From Gemmatimonadota bacterium (lineage in GTDB: Bacteria > Gemmatimonadota > Gemmatimonadetes > Gemmatimonadales > Gemmatimonadaceae), in contig PLMM01000222.1 in NCBI GenBank assembly GCA_003142495.1, positions 748 to 14,651 on the forward strand: DNA of 13,904 nt. Reading direction: 5' to 3'. Positions 1-7,308 of this stretch are shown here, piece by piece (within the stretch, counting starts at the first letter, position 1; the number at the start of each line of letters is the position of its first letter). Both the position numbers and the translations under genes were made by a program. The notes beneath the pieces were generated by a model. It was not told the DNA's origin. It saw only the letters and a list, made by a program, of their open reading frames with translations, and searched no databases.

Positions 1-348
1 TTCTCCAACAGTGCGCTCGTGGAGAGCGACTTGAGCCTCGACGGGGTGAACACTTTTTTCGGACGCGCGGAATTCGTACAGAAGAGTGCACAGGATCTCG
101 TGCTCGGCGATCAATCCGATTCCACCCACTACGACGTCGGCGCGTTCACGCTCGGCTACAGCCGCGAGATCGTGCGCGCGCACGGGCTCACGCTCGGTGC
201 GTCGATCCTCGGCACGTTGAGCGTCGTGCCGGGCACTCTCGAGAGCGCGTACGGCACACGATACCCGAAGGGCTATGCGGTTTTCCTCCGGCTGCGCCCC
301 GATCGCATGCACACCGCGAAGGGGATGGCCGGGATGAAGGGAATGTAG
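1..348 (+). CDS. C-terminal fragment of a probable outer-membrane beta-barrel protein, 5' end outside the window
   Basis: The reading frame is open from base 1 and ends at a TAG at 346-348, so only about the last 115 residues are present. They alternate polar and hydrophobic residues in short strand-like stretches (for example GRAEFVQKS, FTLGYSREIV, AVFLRLRP), as in an outer-membrane barrel. The extreme C-terminus is rich in Met, Lys and Gly with one His (MHTAKGMAGMKGM), which could be a metal-binding tail but could equally be low-complexity sequence. A GTG at 19 could be read as a start, but the frame continues upstream and the fragment has no signal peptide, so I treat it as truncated by the window. 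The next gene starts 54 bp downstream on the same strand. No specific family is recognised and the function is unknown. Confidence 0.6.
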   Translation, partial: FSNSALVESDLSLDGVNTFFGRAEFVQKSAQDLVLGDQSDSTHYDVGAFTLGYSREIVRAHGLTLGASILGTLSVVPGTLESAYGTRYPKGYAVFLRLRPDRMHTAKGMAGMKGM

Positions 349-402
349 GCCGCCGTTGGACCGTATGCCGGAGAGAAACACCGCGGCCGATAGCGCCGTA
401 GG

Positions 403-2856
403 GTGGAGACCGCCCTCCTCCGGATATCGCCTATTCTTGCTCTGCTCCCGCTCCTCGTCGTGCTCCAGGGTGTCGCCGCGCCGGCAACTCGCCCCGACAC
501 CGGCCTCCAGGCGCGCAGCGGCAACAGTCGCCGCGACAGCATCCTTGCGCTCGTGGACGAGGATTCCACTCGCTTCGCGCACTGGCGCGAGGCGCGCAAG
601 ATCGCCCTGACCCCCGAGCTCGAGGCGAGCGCGTATCGCGATCCCGTCGCGCGAGAGATCATCCTCCACGCACGGCGCGCGCGCGTGCAACAGGACTCCT
701 CTCTCATCGCCTACGACGCGATGGCGCACGAGCGCCTCACCGTCGGACTTGGCATCGGCAGCGTAGGGCGCGAGAAGCTCTTTCTGCGCAGCGAGACCGC
801 GTCGCACGTGCGCTGGCAGCGCGGCCACGGCGCGGTCGTCGATGTCGTCGGCGCGCGCTCGGCATTCCCGATGGTCGCGCCGGGCGTACACGTGATGACC
901 GACATGCTGCACATCGACGCGATCCCATACTATCCGGGGCGCGAGAGCCTGCTGCGCATCATGGGCGTGAATCGCGCCGCCGACTCGGGAAACAACGACG
1001 TGCTCATCAACCCGCTCACGACGGGCGCCGAGGCGTATTACAGATTTCAGAGCGGCGACTCGGTGTCGTTTCTCCTTCCCGATGGAACGAAGGGGCGCCT
1101 CCGCGAGGTGAAGGTCGAGGCGCGCCAGCCGCGCTTCGATCTCATCGTCGGCTCACTCTGGTTCGATGTGAAGACGGCGCAGCTCGTGCGCGCGGTCTAT
1201 CGCCCGTCGCTCCCGCTCGACGTCGTGCAGTTCGTCGAGGCGACGGAGAAAGATGCCTTCGAGGATGTGCCCAAGGTCATGAAGCCGGTGATCTTCCCGA
1301 TGTCGCTCGACATTACATCGCTCACGGTCGAGTACGAACTGCACGAGCAGCGCTGGTGGCTGCCGCGCCTCGAGACGGTGGAGGGGCGCATGCGTGTCGG
1401 CTTCATGCGCGCGCCGTTCTCCGTGGAGCAGAGCTATCGCTACGCGAGCGTGAACGGCACCTCTTCGCTTCCGCCAATCTTTGCCTCGATCAATGACTCG
1501 GTCGCGTCGGCGGAGCGCGACTCGACGCACCGAATGCGCGAGGATGCGCGTCGCGAGGCCATGGGCGACACGATGAGGATGAGCCGCGCGGAGCGAAGGG
1601 CAGTGCGCGAGAAGAATCGCGAGATGGGCGAGGACTCGGAGCTCAAGAACTGCACTCCGGGCGACACGATCTCGCGCCACTCGGTTCGCTACCATGGCGC
1701 GCTCCCCATTCTCGTGCGCATTCCGTGCGACACCGCGAGCCTGATCCACTCGAAGGAGTTCTCCAAGTCGATTTACGATCCCGGCGATGAGCTCTTCGGC
1801 ACGAAGGATCGCGAGGAGCTGCAAAAGTCGCTCGGCTTCGGCCTGCAGGCGGGGTGGGATCCGCAGCATCCCACCATCCACTACGGTGTCGATCACGGCA
1901 TGCTGCGCTACAACCGCGTCGAGGCGCTGTCTGCGGGTGTGCTCGTCGAGAGCACGCTCGGCAGCGGCTACACGGCCAACGCATCGGCGCGCATCGGGCT
2001 CGCGGATTGGCAGCCGAATCTCGAGGCGCATCTCATGCGCAGCAACGGCGATCGTGCGTACTCGCTCGGCGCCTACCGCCGCCTCAACACGGCGAACGAC
2101 TGGGGAGATCCGCTGAGCGTCGGCAGCTCGATCTCGGCGCTGCTGTGGGCGCACGACGAGGGTTTCTACTTTCGGAGCGCGGGTGCGGAGCTGACGTCTA
2201 CCTCGCCCCGAAACAGTGCGTTCACGTGGCGGCTGTTCGCGGAGCGGCAGGACGACGCGGAGAAGCACACGAATCTCTCGCTCTGGCATGCCCTGGGCGG
2301 GGCGGGATTCATTCCAAACATTCGCGCGGAACAAGCGACGGCGTTCGGTTTGGACGCGCAGTATCACGAGTCCTTCGGCCTCGATCCGCAGGGGTTGCGC
2401 GCGACGGTCGATCTGCGAGGCGAGGGCGCGACCGGAACGTTCGACTACGCGCGCGCCTCGGCGGAGGCAACGGTCACGCACGGATTGGGCGCGAAGCTGG
2501 ATGGTGCGCTCACGGGAAGCGTGGGGAGCTCGGTTGGATCCGTACCGATACAGCGAGCGTGGTTTCTGGGCGGTGTGGCGACGGTGCGCGGGCAGGAACC
2601 GGGAACGCAGGCGGGCGACGCGTACTGGCTCGGTCGCGCGGAGATCGGGCGCACCTTCGCGGGGGTTCGCCCCACGATCTTCTACGACATCGGATGGGCC
2701 GGCGATCGCGCGAGCTTCGGGAAATCGCTGCGCCCGCTTTCAGGGGCCGGCATCGGAGCGTCGATTCTCGACGGACTCATTCGCCTCGACATCGCGCATG
2801 GGATCAATCCCAATCACGCGTTGCGCGCGGACCTTTACACGTCCGCGAGATTCTAG
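403..2856 (+). CDS. Exported outer-membrane protein with C-terminal Omp85/surface-antigen-like barrel
   Basis: 817 residues, predicted to be exported and inserted in the outer membrane. The GTG at 403 is the only possible start before the hydrophobic segment, because an in-frame TAG lies at 391-393; no Shine-Dalgarno is seen. Residues about 5-26 form a signal peptide. Residues about 40-360 are a periplasmic region whose centre (AYYRFQSGDS, then GSLWFDVKTAQ near 250-260) resembles the DUF5686-type domain found before barrels in Bacteroidetes proteins. Residues about 370-412 are a highly charged Arg/Glu-rich linker, followed by Cys417 and Cys442, which could form a disulfide. From about 475 the sequence is beta-rich and ends in a typical Omp85/D15 pattern: LGGVATVRG at 722-730 (the VRG signature of loop 6), PTIFYDIGWAG near 757-767, and a terminal Phe817 like an outer-membrane insertion signal. 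POTRA domains are not evident. The role could be protein or lipid insertion or transport; the substrate is unknown. The barrel call is fairly firm, the N-terminal domain call is tentative. Confidence 0.8.
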   Translation: METALLRISPILALLPLLVVLQGVAAPATRPDTGLQARSGNSRRDSILALVDEDSTRFAHWREARKIALTPELEASAYRDPVAREIILHARRARVQQDSSLIAYDAMAHERLTVGLGIGSVGREKLFLRSETASHVRWQRGHGAVVDVVGARSAFPMVAPGVHVMTDMLHIDAIPYYPGRESLLRIMGVNRAADSGNNDVLINPLTTGAEAYYRFQSGDSVSFLLPDGTKGRLREVKVEARQPRFDLIVGSLWFDVKTAQLVRAVYRPSLPLDVVQFVEATEKDAFEDVPKVMKPVIFPMSLDITSLTVEYELHEQRWWLPRLETVEGRMRVGFMRAPFSVEQSYRYASVNGTSSLPPIFASINDSVASAERDSTHRMREDARREAMGDTMRMSRAERRAVREKNREMGEDSELKNCTPGDTISRHSVRYHGALPILVRIPCDTASLIHSKEFSKSIYDPGDELFGTKDREELQKSLGFGLQAGWDPQHPTIHYGVDHGMLRYNRVEALSAGVLVESTLGSGYTANASARIGLADWQPNLEAHLMRSNGDRAYSLGAYRRLNTANDWGDPLSVGSSISALLWAHDEGFYFRSAGAELTSTSPRNSAFTWRLFAERQDDAEKHTNLSLWHALGGAGFIPNIRAEQATAFGLDAQYHESFGLDPQGLRATVDLRGEGATGTFDYARASAEATVTHGLGAKLDGALTGSVGSSVGSVPIQRAWFLGGVATVRGQEPGTQAGDAYWLGRAEIGRTFAGVRPTIFYDIGWAGDRASFGKSLRPLSGAGIGASILDGLIRLDIAHGINPNHALRADLYTSARF

Positions 2857-2928
2857 ACAGCTGCTCGACCACTCTGTAACGTCCAATGCATGCGTGTTCA
2901 CACTGATGCTCCCGCGCAGCCAGCAGTG

Positions 2929-3918
2929 ATGAAGGCGATCGTCATCACGGGGCCCGGCGGCGTCGAGGTGCTCGAGCTGCGCGAGGTCGCGCGCCCCGTA
3001 CCATCGTATGGGCAAGTGCTCGTGCGCGTGCACGCGACGGCGCTCAATCGCGCGGACCTCATGCAGCGCGAAGGAAAGTATCCTCCGCCTCCCGATGCGC
3101 CGAAGGACATCCCGGGCATGGAGTTCGCCGGCGAGGTCGCCGAGTTGGGCGCCGGTGTTACGCGGTGGAAGGTCGGTCAGCGCGTCTTCGGCATCGTCGG
3201 CGGCGGCGCGTACGCCGAGTATCTCGTGTCGCACGAGCGGCTGCTCGCGGAGATTCCGAGCGCGATGGGCTACGCTAGTGCGGCGGCGGTGCCCGAGGCG
3301 TTCATCACTGCGCACGATGCGCTGGTGACGCAGGCGCAGCTGCGCGCATCGGAGCTCGTGCTCATCCACGCGGTGGCCAGCGGAGTCGGGCTCGCGGCCG
3401 TGCAGCTCGTGCGCGCGCTCGGGGCCATCCCGTTCGGCACGGCGCGCGGAAAGGGGAAGCTCGATCGCGCGAAGGAGCTCGGGCTCGAGGCCGGATGGGC
3501 GGCGACGAATGACATGAGCGAGCTCACCGCGCACGCGAAGCGATGGAGCGGCGGGCGCGGGATCAACGTCGTGCTCGATCTCGTTGGCGGCGCGTATTTC
3601 CCCGCGAGCATCGAGGTGATGGCTCCGCTCGGCCGCCTCATGGTGATAGGCACGATCGCGGGGCGTGATGCGCTGATCCCCCTCGGCCGAGTGCTCTCCT
3701 CGCGGATCACGATTCGCGGGACGATGCTGCGCGGGCGCGCGCTCGAGGAGAAGATCGCGGCGACGCGTGCGTTCGAGGAGCAGGTGGTGCCGCTCTTCGC
3801 GCGCGGCGTGCTGCGCGCGGTGGTCGATCGCGAGTACCCGCTCGCGGACGTGCGCGCGGCGCACTCGCGCCTCGAGTCGAACGAGACCGTCGGCAAGATC
3901 GTGCTCCGCGTCACGTGA
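2929..3918 (+). CDS. NAD(P)H:quinone oxidoreductase, PIG3-type zinc-independent MDR family
   Basis: A cytosolic medium-chain dehydrogenase/reductase expected to reduce quinones with NAD(P)H. From the ATG at 2929 it has 329 residues, the usual length of the PIG3 subgroup, and begins MKAIVITGPGG, as family members do. An upstream in-frame ATG at 2890 would add 13 residues that do not look conserved; neither start has a clear Shine-Dalgarno. Visible features are ALNRADLMQR at 38-47, the GxE-type segment PGMEFAGEVAELG at 62-74, GGGAYAEY at 91-98 and the Rossmann nucleotide loop AVASGVGLAAVQL at 148-160. The Cys/His ligands of zinc-dependent alcohol dehydrogenases are absent. The C-terminus SNETVGKIVL is typical, so the gene looks intact. 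It is followed without any gap, and in the same frame, by the remnant of a metallo-hydrolase gene. Confidence 0.9.
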   Translation: MKAIVITGPGGVEVLELREVARPVPSYGQVLVRVHATALNRADLMQREGKYPPPPDAPKDIPGMEFAGEVAELGAGVTRWKVGQRVFGIVGGGAYAEYLVSHERLLAEIPSAMGYASAAAVPEAFITAHDALVTQAQLRASELVLIHAVASGVGLAAVQLVRALGAIPFGTARGKGKLDRAKELGLEAGWAATNDMSELTAHAKRWSGGRGINVVLDLVGGAYFPASIEVMAPLGRLMVIGTIAGRDALIPLGRVLSSRITIRGTMLRGRALEEKIAATRAFEEQVVPLFARGVLRAVVDREYPLADVRAAHSRLESNETVGKIVLRVT

Positions 3919-4531
3919 GGATCGGCCGCGCCACGCTGGCGATTGGCGGGGATTCCCTTCGACTCGCTCCCGCCTATCGACATCATCCTGCTCAGCCACG
4001 ACCACTACGATCACATGGATTTGCCCACGCTGATGCGATTGCAGCGGCGCTATCATCCGCGCATCATCACGGGGCTGGGAAATCCAGGATATCTCGCATC
4101 GCAGGGTGTGCAGGGTGCAGTACAGCGAGGGCGCGCGCGATACGGTCTACTTCGCCGGTGATACCGGGTGGGGACGGATGTACGCAGAGCTGCACGCACA
4201 CTGGAATCGATTCACGCTGGCGCTCCTTCCCATCGCGTCCTTTCGGCCGCGGCGGTACATGGCGCGCAAGCATCTTGGTCCGGATGACGCGGTGCGTGTG
4301 GCGATCGCGACGAGGAGCGCAACGATGATTCCGATGCACTGGAGGACGTTCGAGCTTGGCGACGATGGGGAGACCGAGGCGGTGGACACGCTCCGCTCCG
4401 TGGTGTCGAAGCACCCCGCGCGCTGCCGCCCTCATCTCGTCATCTTGCGCAATGGCGAGTCCACATCTCTCTCACCGCTCGATGACAGCGATTCGTTGAC
4501 TTTGTCAACTATCTGCCGGCAGCCCCGGTGA
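3919..4531 (+). pseudogene. Degenerate MBL-fold metallo-hydrolase (NAPE-PLD/UlaG-like), N-terminally truncated with internal deletion and frameshift
   Basis: Two pieces of one metallo-beta-lactamase-fold hydrolase lie in different frames. The 5' piece, in frame 1 and recognisable from just after the oxidoreductase stop (a TTG at 3943 is the first possible start), contains IPFDSLPPID and the metal motif SHDHYDHMD, then GLGNPGYLASQGV, and dies at a stop at 4159-4161. The 3' piece, in frame 2 (open from GTG 4106 to TGA 4529-4531), contains VYFAGDTGWG, ALLPIASFRP, HLGPDDAV and the late His in MIPMHWRTFEL. Missing are the N-terminal portion (perhaps 70-100 residues of a roughly 330-residue family) and about 50 residues between the pieces, where family members carry a W-W segment and a metal-ligand His. 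The break coincides with a repeated GCAGGGTG at 4101-4108 and 4110-4117. The 5' piece is in the same frame as the preceding gene, separated only by its TGA. The 3' stop overlaps the next gene's GTG in a GTGA. An assembly error could explain the frameshift but not both losses. The protein is almost certainly inactive as a hydrolase. Confidence 0.8.
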
Positions 4532-5715
4532 CCGAGAGCACGCACGCGCCGCCCGAGGAGGAGCGTCGCTGGCCCGACTGGCTCAAGCATCTCCGCCGAC
4601 GCACCACCTCAGGGCGCTTCATAGCCGAGGTGGATGGGCTGCGCTTCGTGGCGATTGCGCTGGTCGTGCTCTTCCACGTGCACGACTACATCACCACGAA
4701 ATTCCGCATCCCGGCCGGGAATGCCGCGAACACGGACTGGTTCGATCGCTTCGCGGCGACCGGCCATTACGGCGTGCATCTCTTCTTCATCATCAGCGGC
4801 TTCGTGCTCGCCCTGCCGTTCGCGCAGCATCAACTGGGTGGCAGGCCGCCGGTCAAGCTCCGCGCGTACTTCATTCGCCGGCTCACCCGTCTCGAGCCGC
4901 CGTACATCATCGCGATGCTCGGCTTCGCCGCGGCGCGCGCGCTCACCGACGCCGCGCACGCGCCGCTGCTCCCGCACCTCCTCGCCAGCCTCGGCTACGT
5001 GCACAACATCGTGTATGGCGTGGGGAGCACGATCAACGTGGTCGCATGGTCGCTCGAGATCGAGGTGCAGTTCTACATCCTCGCGCCGGCGCTCGCGATC
5101 GTCTTCACGATCCGCGATCGCTGGATTCGGCGCGGCGTGATCGTCGCGGCGGCTGCGGTGATGCTCGCGCTGCAGTCGTGGCTCGCGCCAGCGGCGTGGG
5201 TGCCGCTTTCAGTGGTGGGCTTTCTGCAATTCTTTCTTTGTGGCTTCCTGATCGCGGACCTGTTCGTCACCGACTGGAAGGGAAAGCCATCGCACTCGAT
5301 GGCGTGGGATGTGGTGTCGCTCATCGGCTGGCCGCTGCTGGCGCTGCTCTGGATGCAGGATGCCCAGTACCCCGCGATCTTCATCGCGCTGGCCTTCGTG
5401 CTCTTCTGTGCCGCCTTTCGCGGAACGATCACCTCTCGGGTGCTCGGCATTCCCGCGGTCGCGACGATCGGCGGCATGTGCTACTCGATCTACCTGCTGC
5501 ACTTTCCGCTCATCTCGATCATCGGGCGCCACACGCTCACGATCGGATCGGGGAGCGCGCAGTGGGTGCACCTCGCGATCCAGACGGCGATCATCGTTCC
5601 GCCGGTGCTCCTCGTGTGCGCGGTGTACTTCGCCCTGATCGAGCGCCCCTGCATGGAGCGTGACTGGCCGCAGCGGCTCGCGGCACGCCTGCGCGAGAGT
5701 CCGCGCGCCGCATGA
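4528..5715 (+). CDS. Membrane acyltransferase, acyltransferase 3 (OafA/YrhL-like) family
   Basis: 395 residues, an integral inner-membrane O-acyltransferase that would move an acyl (often acetyl) group onto a sugar of a surface polysaccharide or glycolipid. After a charged N-terminus (about residues 1-33) come the family hallmarks: VDGLRFVAIALVVLFHV at 35-51 with the conserved His50 in the first membrane helix, HLFFIISGFVLALPF at 84-98, the Arg-rich loop YFIRRLTRLEPPY at 114-126 and WSLEIEVQFYILAP at 174-187. Several further hydrophobic helices follow, then CYSIYLLHFPL at 318-328 and the terminal IERP at 371-374. Around ten membrane segments are apparent. The GTG start at 4528 overlaps the stop of the decayed hydrolase (GTGA) and has no good Shine-Dalgarno, so translation may depend on coupling. 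The stop overlaps the next gene's ATG (ATGA at 5712-5715), which indicates one operon with the glycosyltransferase and deacetylase. Confidence 0.9.
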   Translation: MTESTHAPPEEERRWPDWLKHLRRRTTSGRFIAEVDGLRFVAIALVVLFHVHDYITTKFRIPAGNAANTDWFDRFAATGHYGVHLFFIISGFVLALPFAQHQLGGRPPVKLRAYFIRRLTRLEPPYIIAMLGFAAARALTDAAHAPLLPHLLASLGYVHNIVYGVGSTINVVAWSLEIEVQFYILAPALAIVFTIRDRWIRRGVIVAAAAVMLALQSWLAPAAWVPLSVVGFLQFFLCGFLIADLFVTDWKGKPSHSMAWDVVSLIGWPLLALLWMQDAQYPAIFIALAFVLFCAAFRGTITSRVLGIPAVATIGGMCYSIYLLHFPLISIIGRHTLTIGSGSAQWVHLAIQTAIIVPPVLLVCAVYFALIERPCMERDWPQRLAARLRESPRAA

Positions 5716-6476
5716 GCGCGATGGCCGCTCCCGCGGCGCCGCATCTCTCGCTGATCGTGCCCGTTTACAACGGCGCGGATCGCCTGCCGACGAGCCTCGG
5801 GCAGCTGCGGGATTTTCTGCGCGCACAGCCGTACGCGTCGGAGCTCATCCTCGTCGACGACTGCAGCAACGCCGAGACGCGCGCGATTCTCGAGGCGTTC
5901 GCGAGTACCACGGGCGAGGTGCGGCTCATTCGAAATGAGGAGAATCGAGGCAAGGGAAACGCGGTCACGCGCGGGATGCGCGCCGCGGTCGGCAACTATC
6001 GAGTATTCACCGACGCCGATCTCGCCTATCCGGCAAGCGAGGTCGGGAAGATCCTCGCCGATCTCGAGGCGGGCGCCGATGTCGCAATTGCATGCCGAGT
6101 GTTGGCGGAGTCGCGCTATCTGATGAGTCCGACCTTCTTCTCGTATCTCTACACGCGCCACGTGATGAGCCGGGCGTTCAACGCGGCAGTGCGGTGGACG
6201 CTGATCCCGCACGTGCTCGACACGCAGGCGGGGCTCAAGGGCTTCACGGCGCACGCGGCGGAGATCGTCTTTCCACGCATCACGATTCCGCGCTTCGGCT
6301 TCGACGTCGAGGCGTTGTTCATCGCGAAGAAGCACAATCTCTCGCTCACGCAGACGGCGGTGTTCTTCAGGTACGACGAGGAGCCGACGACGGTTCGCTT
6401 CGCGGAGGACGCGCTGCGCATGCTCCGCGACCTCGTGCACATCCGGCGCAACGACTGGCGTGGCCGCTACGCCTGA
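5712..6476 (+). CDS. Family 2 glycosyltransferase, polyprenyl/dolichyl-phosphate sugar synthase-like
   Basis: 254 residues with a GT-A fold. It resembles the ALG5/dolichyl-phosphate glucose synthase branch of GT2, which transfers a sugar from a nucleotide donor to a polyprenyl phosphate at the cytosolic face of the inner membrane. Motifs: LSLIVPVYNGADRLP at 12-26, ELILVDDCS at 44-52, NRGKGNAVTRGM at 78-89, the metal-binding DxD in VFTDADLAYP at 98-107 (family members usually have DLPYP), DTQAGLKGF at 170-178 and GFDVEALFIAKK at 196-207 with the likely catalytic-site acidic residues. No transmembrane segment is obvious, unlike eukaryotic ALG5 or ArnC-type enzymes, so membrane association would be peripheral. 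The ATG at 5712 overlaps the upstream stop; a second ATG at 5721 is possible. The 3' end overlaps the deacetylase start by 17 bp. The sugar transferred cannot be deduced. Confidence 0.88.
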   Translation: MSAMAAPAAPHLSLIVPVYNGADRLPTSLGQLRDFLRAQPYASELILVDDCSNAETRAILEAFASTTGEVRLIRNEENRGKGNAVTRGMRAAVGNYRVFTDADLAYPASEVGKILADLEAGADVAIACRVLAESRYLMSPTFFSYLYTRHVMSRAFNAAVRWTLIPHVLDTQAGLKGFTAHAAEIVFPRITIPRFGFDVEALFIAKKHNLSLTQTAVFFRYDEEPTTVRFAEDALRMLRDLVHIRRNDWRGRYA

Positions 6477-7308
6477 TCGTGCTCGGCTCATCATCAACGC
6501 CGACGATTTCGGATTCTCGGAGGGCGTGACGCGCGGGATCCTCGTGGCGCACGCAGCCGGAAGCGTGACGTCGACGTCGATCATGGCGAACGGAGTCGAC
6601 TGGGAGAACGCCGTTCGATTGTCGCGAGCCACGCGCACGCTCGGCGTCGGCATACACCTCAATCTCGTGCAGGGGCGTCCGCTGCTCCGCGTGCCGTCGC
6701 TCACCGATCGGGCGACGGGCGAGCTCTACCCGCTCGGCGCGCTCTCGCGGCGCGCGATGCTCGGGCGCGTGGATGTGGGGGAGCTCGAGGCGGAGACGCG
6801 CGCGCAGATCGAGCGCGTGCGCGGGGCGGGGATCACGGTGACGCATCTCGACAGCCACAGGCACGCGCACGCGATGCCGGGGATCTTCCCGGTAGTGGCG
6901 CGGGTGGCGCGCGATGCGGGGATCCGCGTGATTCGAATCCCTCGCGAGCCGCTCGCCCTCAATGTGCTCGACGCGGCGGCCACCGCGCGCAAGCTCGTGC
7001 TCGCGGCGGCGCTCGGCGCGTCGCGCGCGCTGCCTCTCGCTTCGCCGCTCAAGACGACGGACCACTTTCGCGGCATCTCGCTTCAGGGCGGCACGCACTT
7101 CGCGAAGCGGCTCCGTCGGGCGCTCGATACGCTCGAGCCCGGGAGCACGGAGCTCATGGTGCATCCGGGGCACGTCGACGCTTCGCTCGTCGCGCAGGAT
7201 CCCTACACCGCTCCGCGCGAGATCGAGCTGGCGGCGCTGCTCTCAGCCAACGTGCGCGATCGCCTGCGCCGTGGTGACATCGAGCTCGTGAGCTTCGCCG
7301 CTCTCTGA
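6460..7308 (+). CDS. YdjC/ChbG/HpnK/NaxD-family carbohydrate N-deacetylase
   Basis: 282 residues, normal for this divalent-metal-dependent deacetylase family. Known members remove the acetyl group from N-acetyl sugars: ChbG on chitobiose, HpnK on an N-acetylglucosaminyl hopanoid, and NaxD of Francisella on undecaprenyl-phosphate N-acetylgalactosamine. Key motifs are all present: INADDFGFS at 12-20 with the catalytic/metal Asp pair, VGIHLNL at 63-69 (His66), THLDSHRHAHAMP at 128-140, TTDHFRGI at 199-206 and ELMVHPGHVD at 231-240. The start is GTG 6460, inside the 3' end of the glycosyltransferase gene, consistent with translational coupling. The last 66 bp overlap the opposite-strand GT87 gene. 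No hopanoid cyclase or other hopanoid gene is in the window, so the context fits a lipid-linked sugar better than a free oligosaccharide, but this is inference. Confidence 0.9.
   Translation: MAATPDRARLIINADDFGFSEGVTRGILVAHAAGSVTSTSIMANGVDWENAVRLSRATRTLGVGIHLNLVQGRPLLRVPSLTDRATGELYPLGALSRRAMLGRVDVGELEAETRAQIERVRGAGITVTHLDSHRHAHAMPGIFPVVARVARDAGIRVIRIPREPLALNVLDAAATARKLVLAAALGASRALPLASPLKTTDHFRGISLQGGTHFAKRLRRALDTLEPGSTELMVHPGHVDASLVAQDPYTAPREIELAALLSANVRDRLRRGDIELVSFAAL

Noticed and set aside
1153..2481. 442-codon minus-strand open frame opposite the outer-membrane protein gene
   Set aside because: It is Arg-, Glu- and His-rich with no domain pattern and lies wholly against a gene with clear barrel motifs; long antisense frames are expected at this GC content.
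2740..4056. 438-codon minus-strand open frame opposite the oxidoreductase gene
   Set aside because: Composition is the same Arg/His-rich shadow type, and the plus strand encodes a complete recognisable enzyme.
5490..6704. 404-codon minus-strand open frame opposite the acyltransferase and glycosyltransferase genes
   Set aside because: It crosses two well-supported genes and shows no fold, signal peptide or motif of its own.
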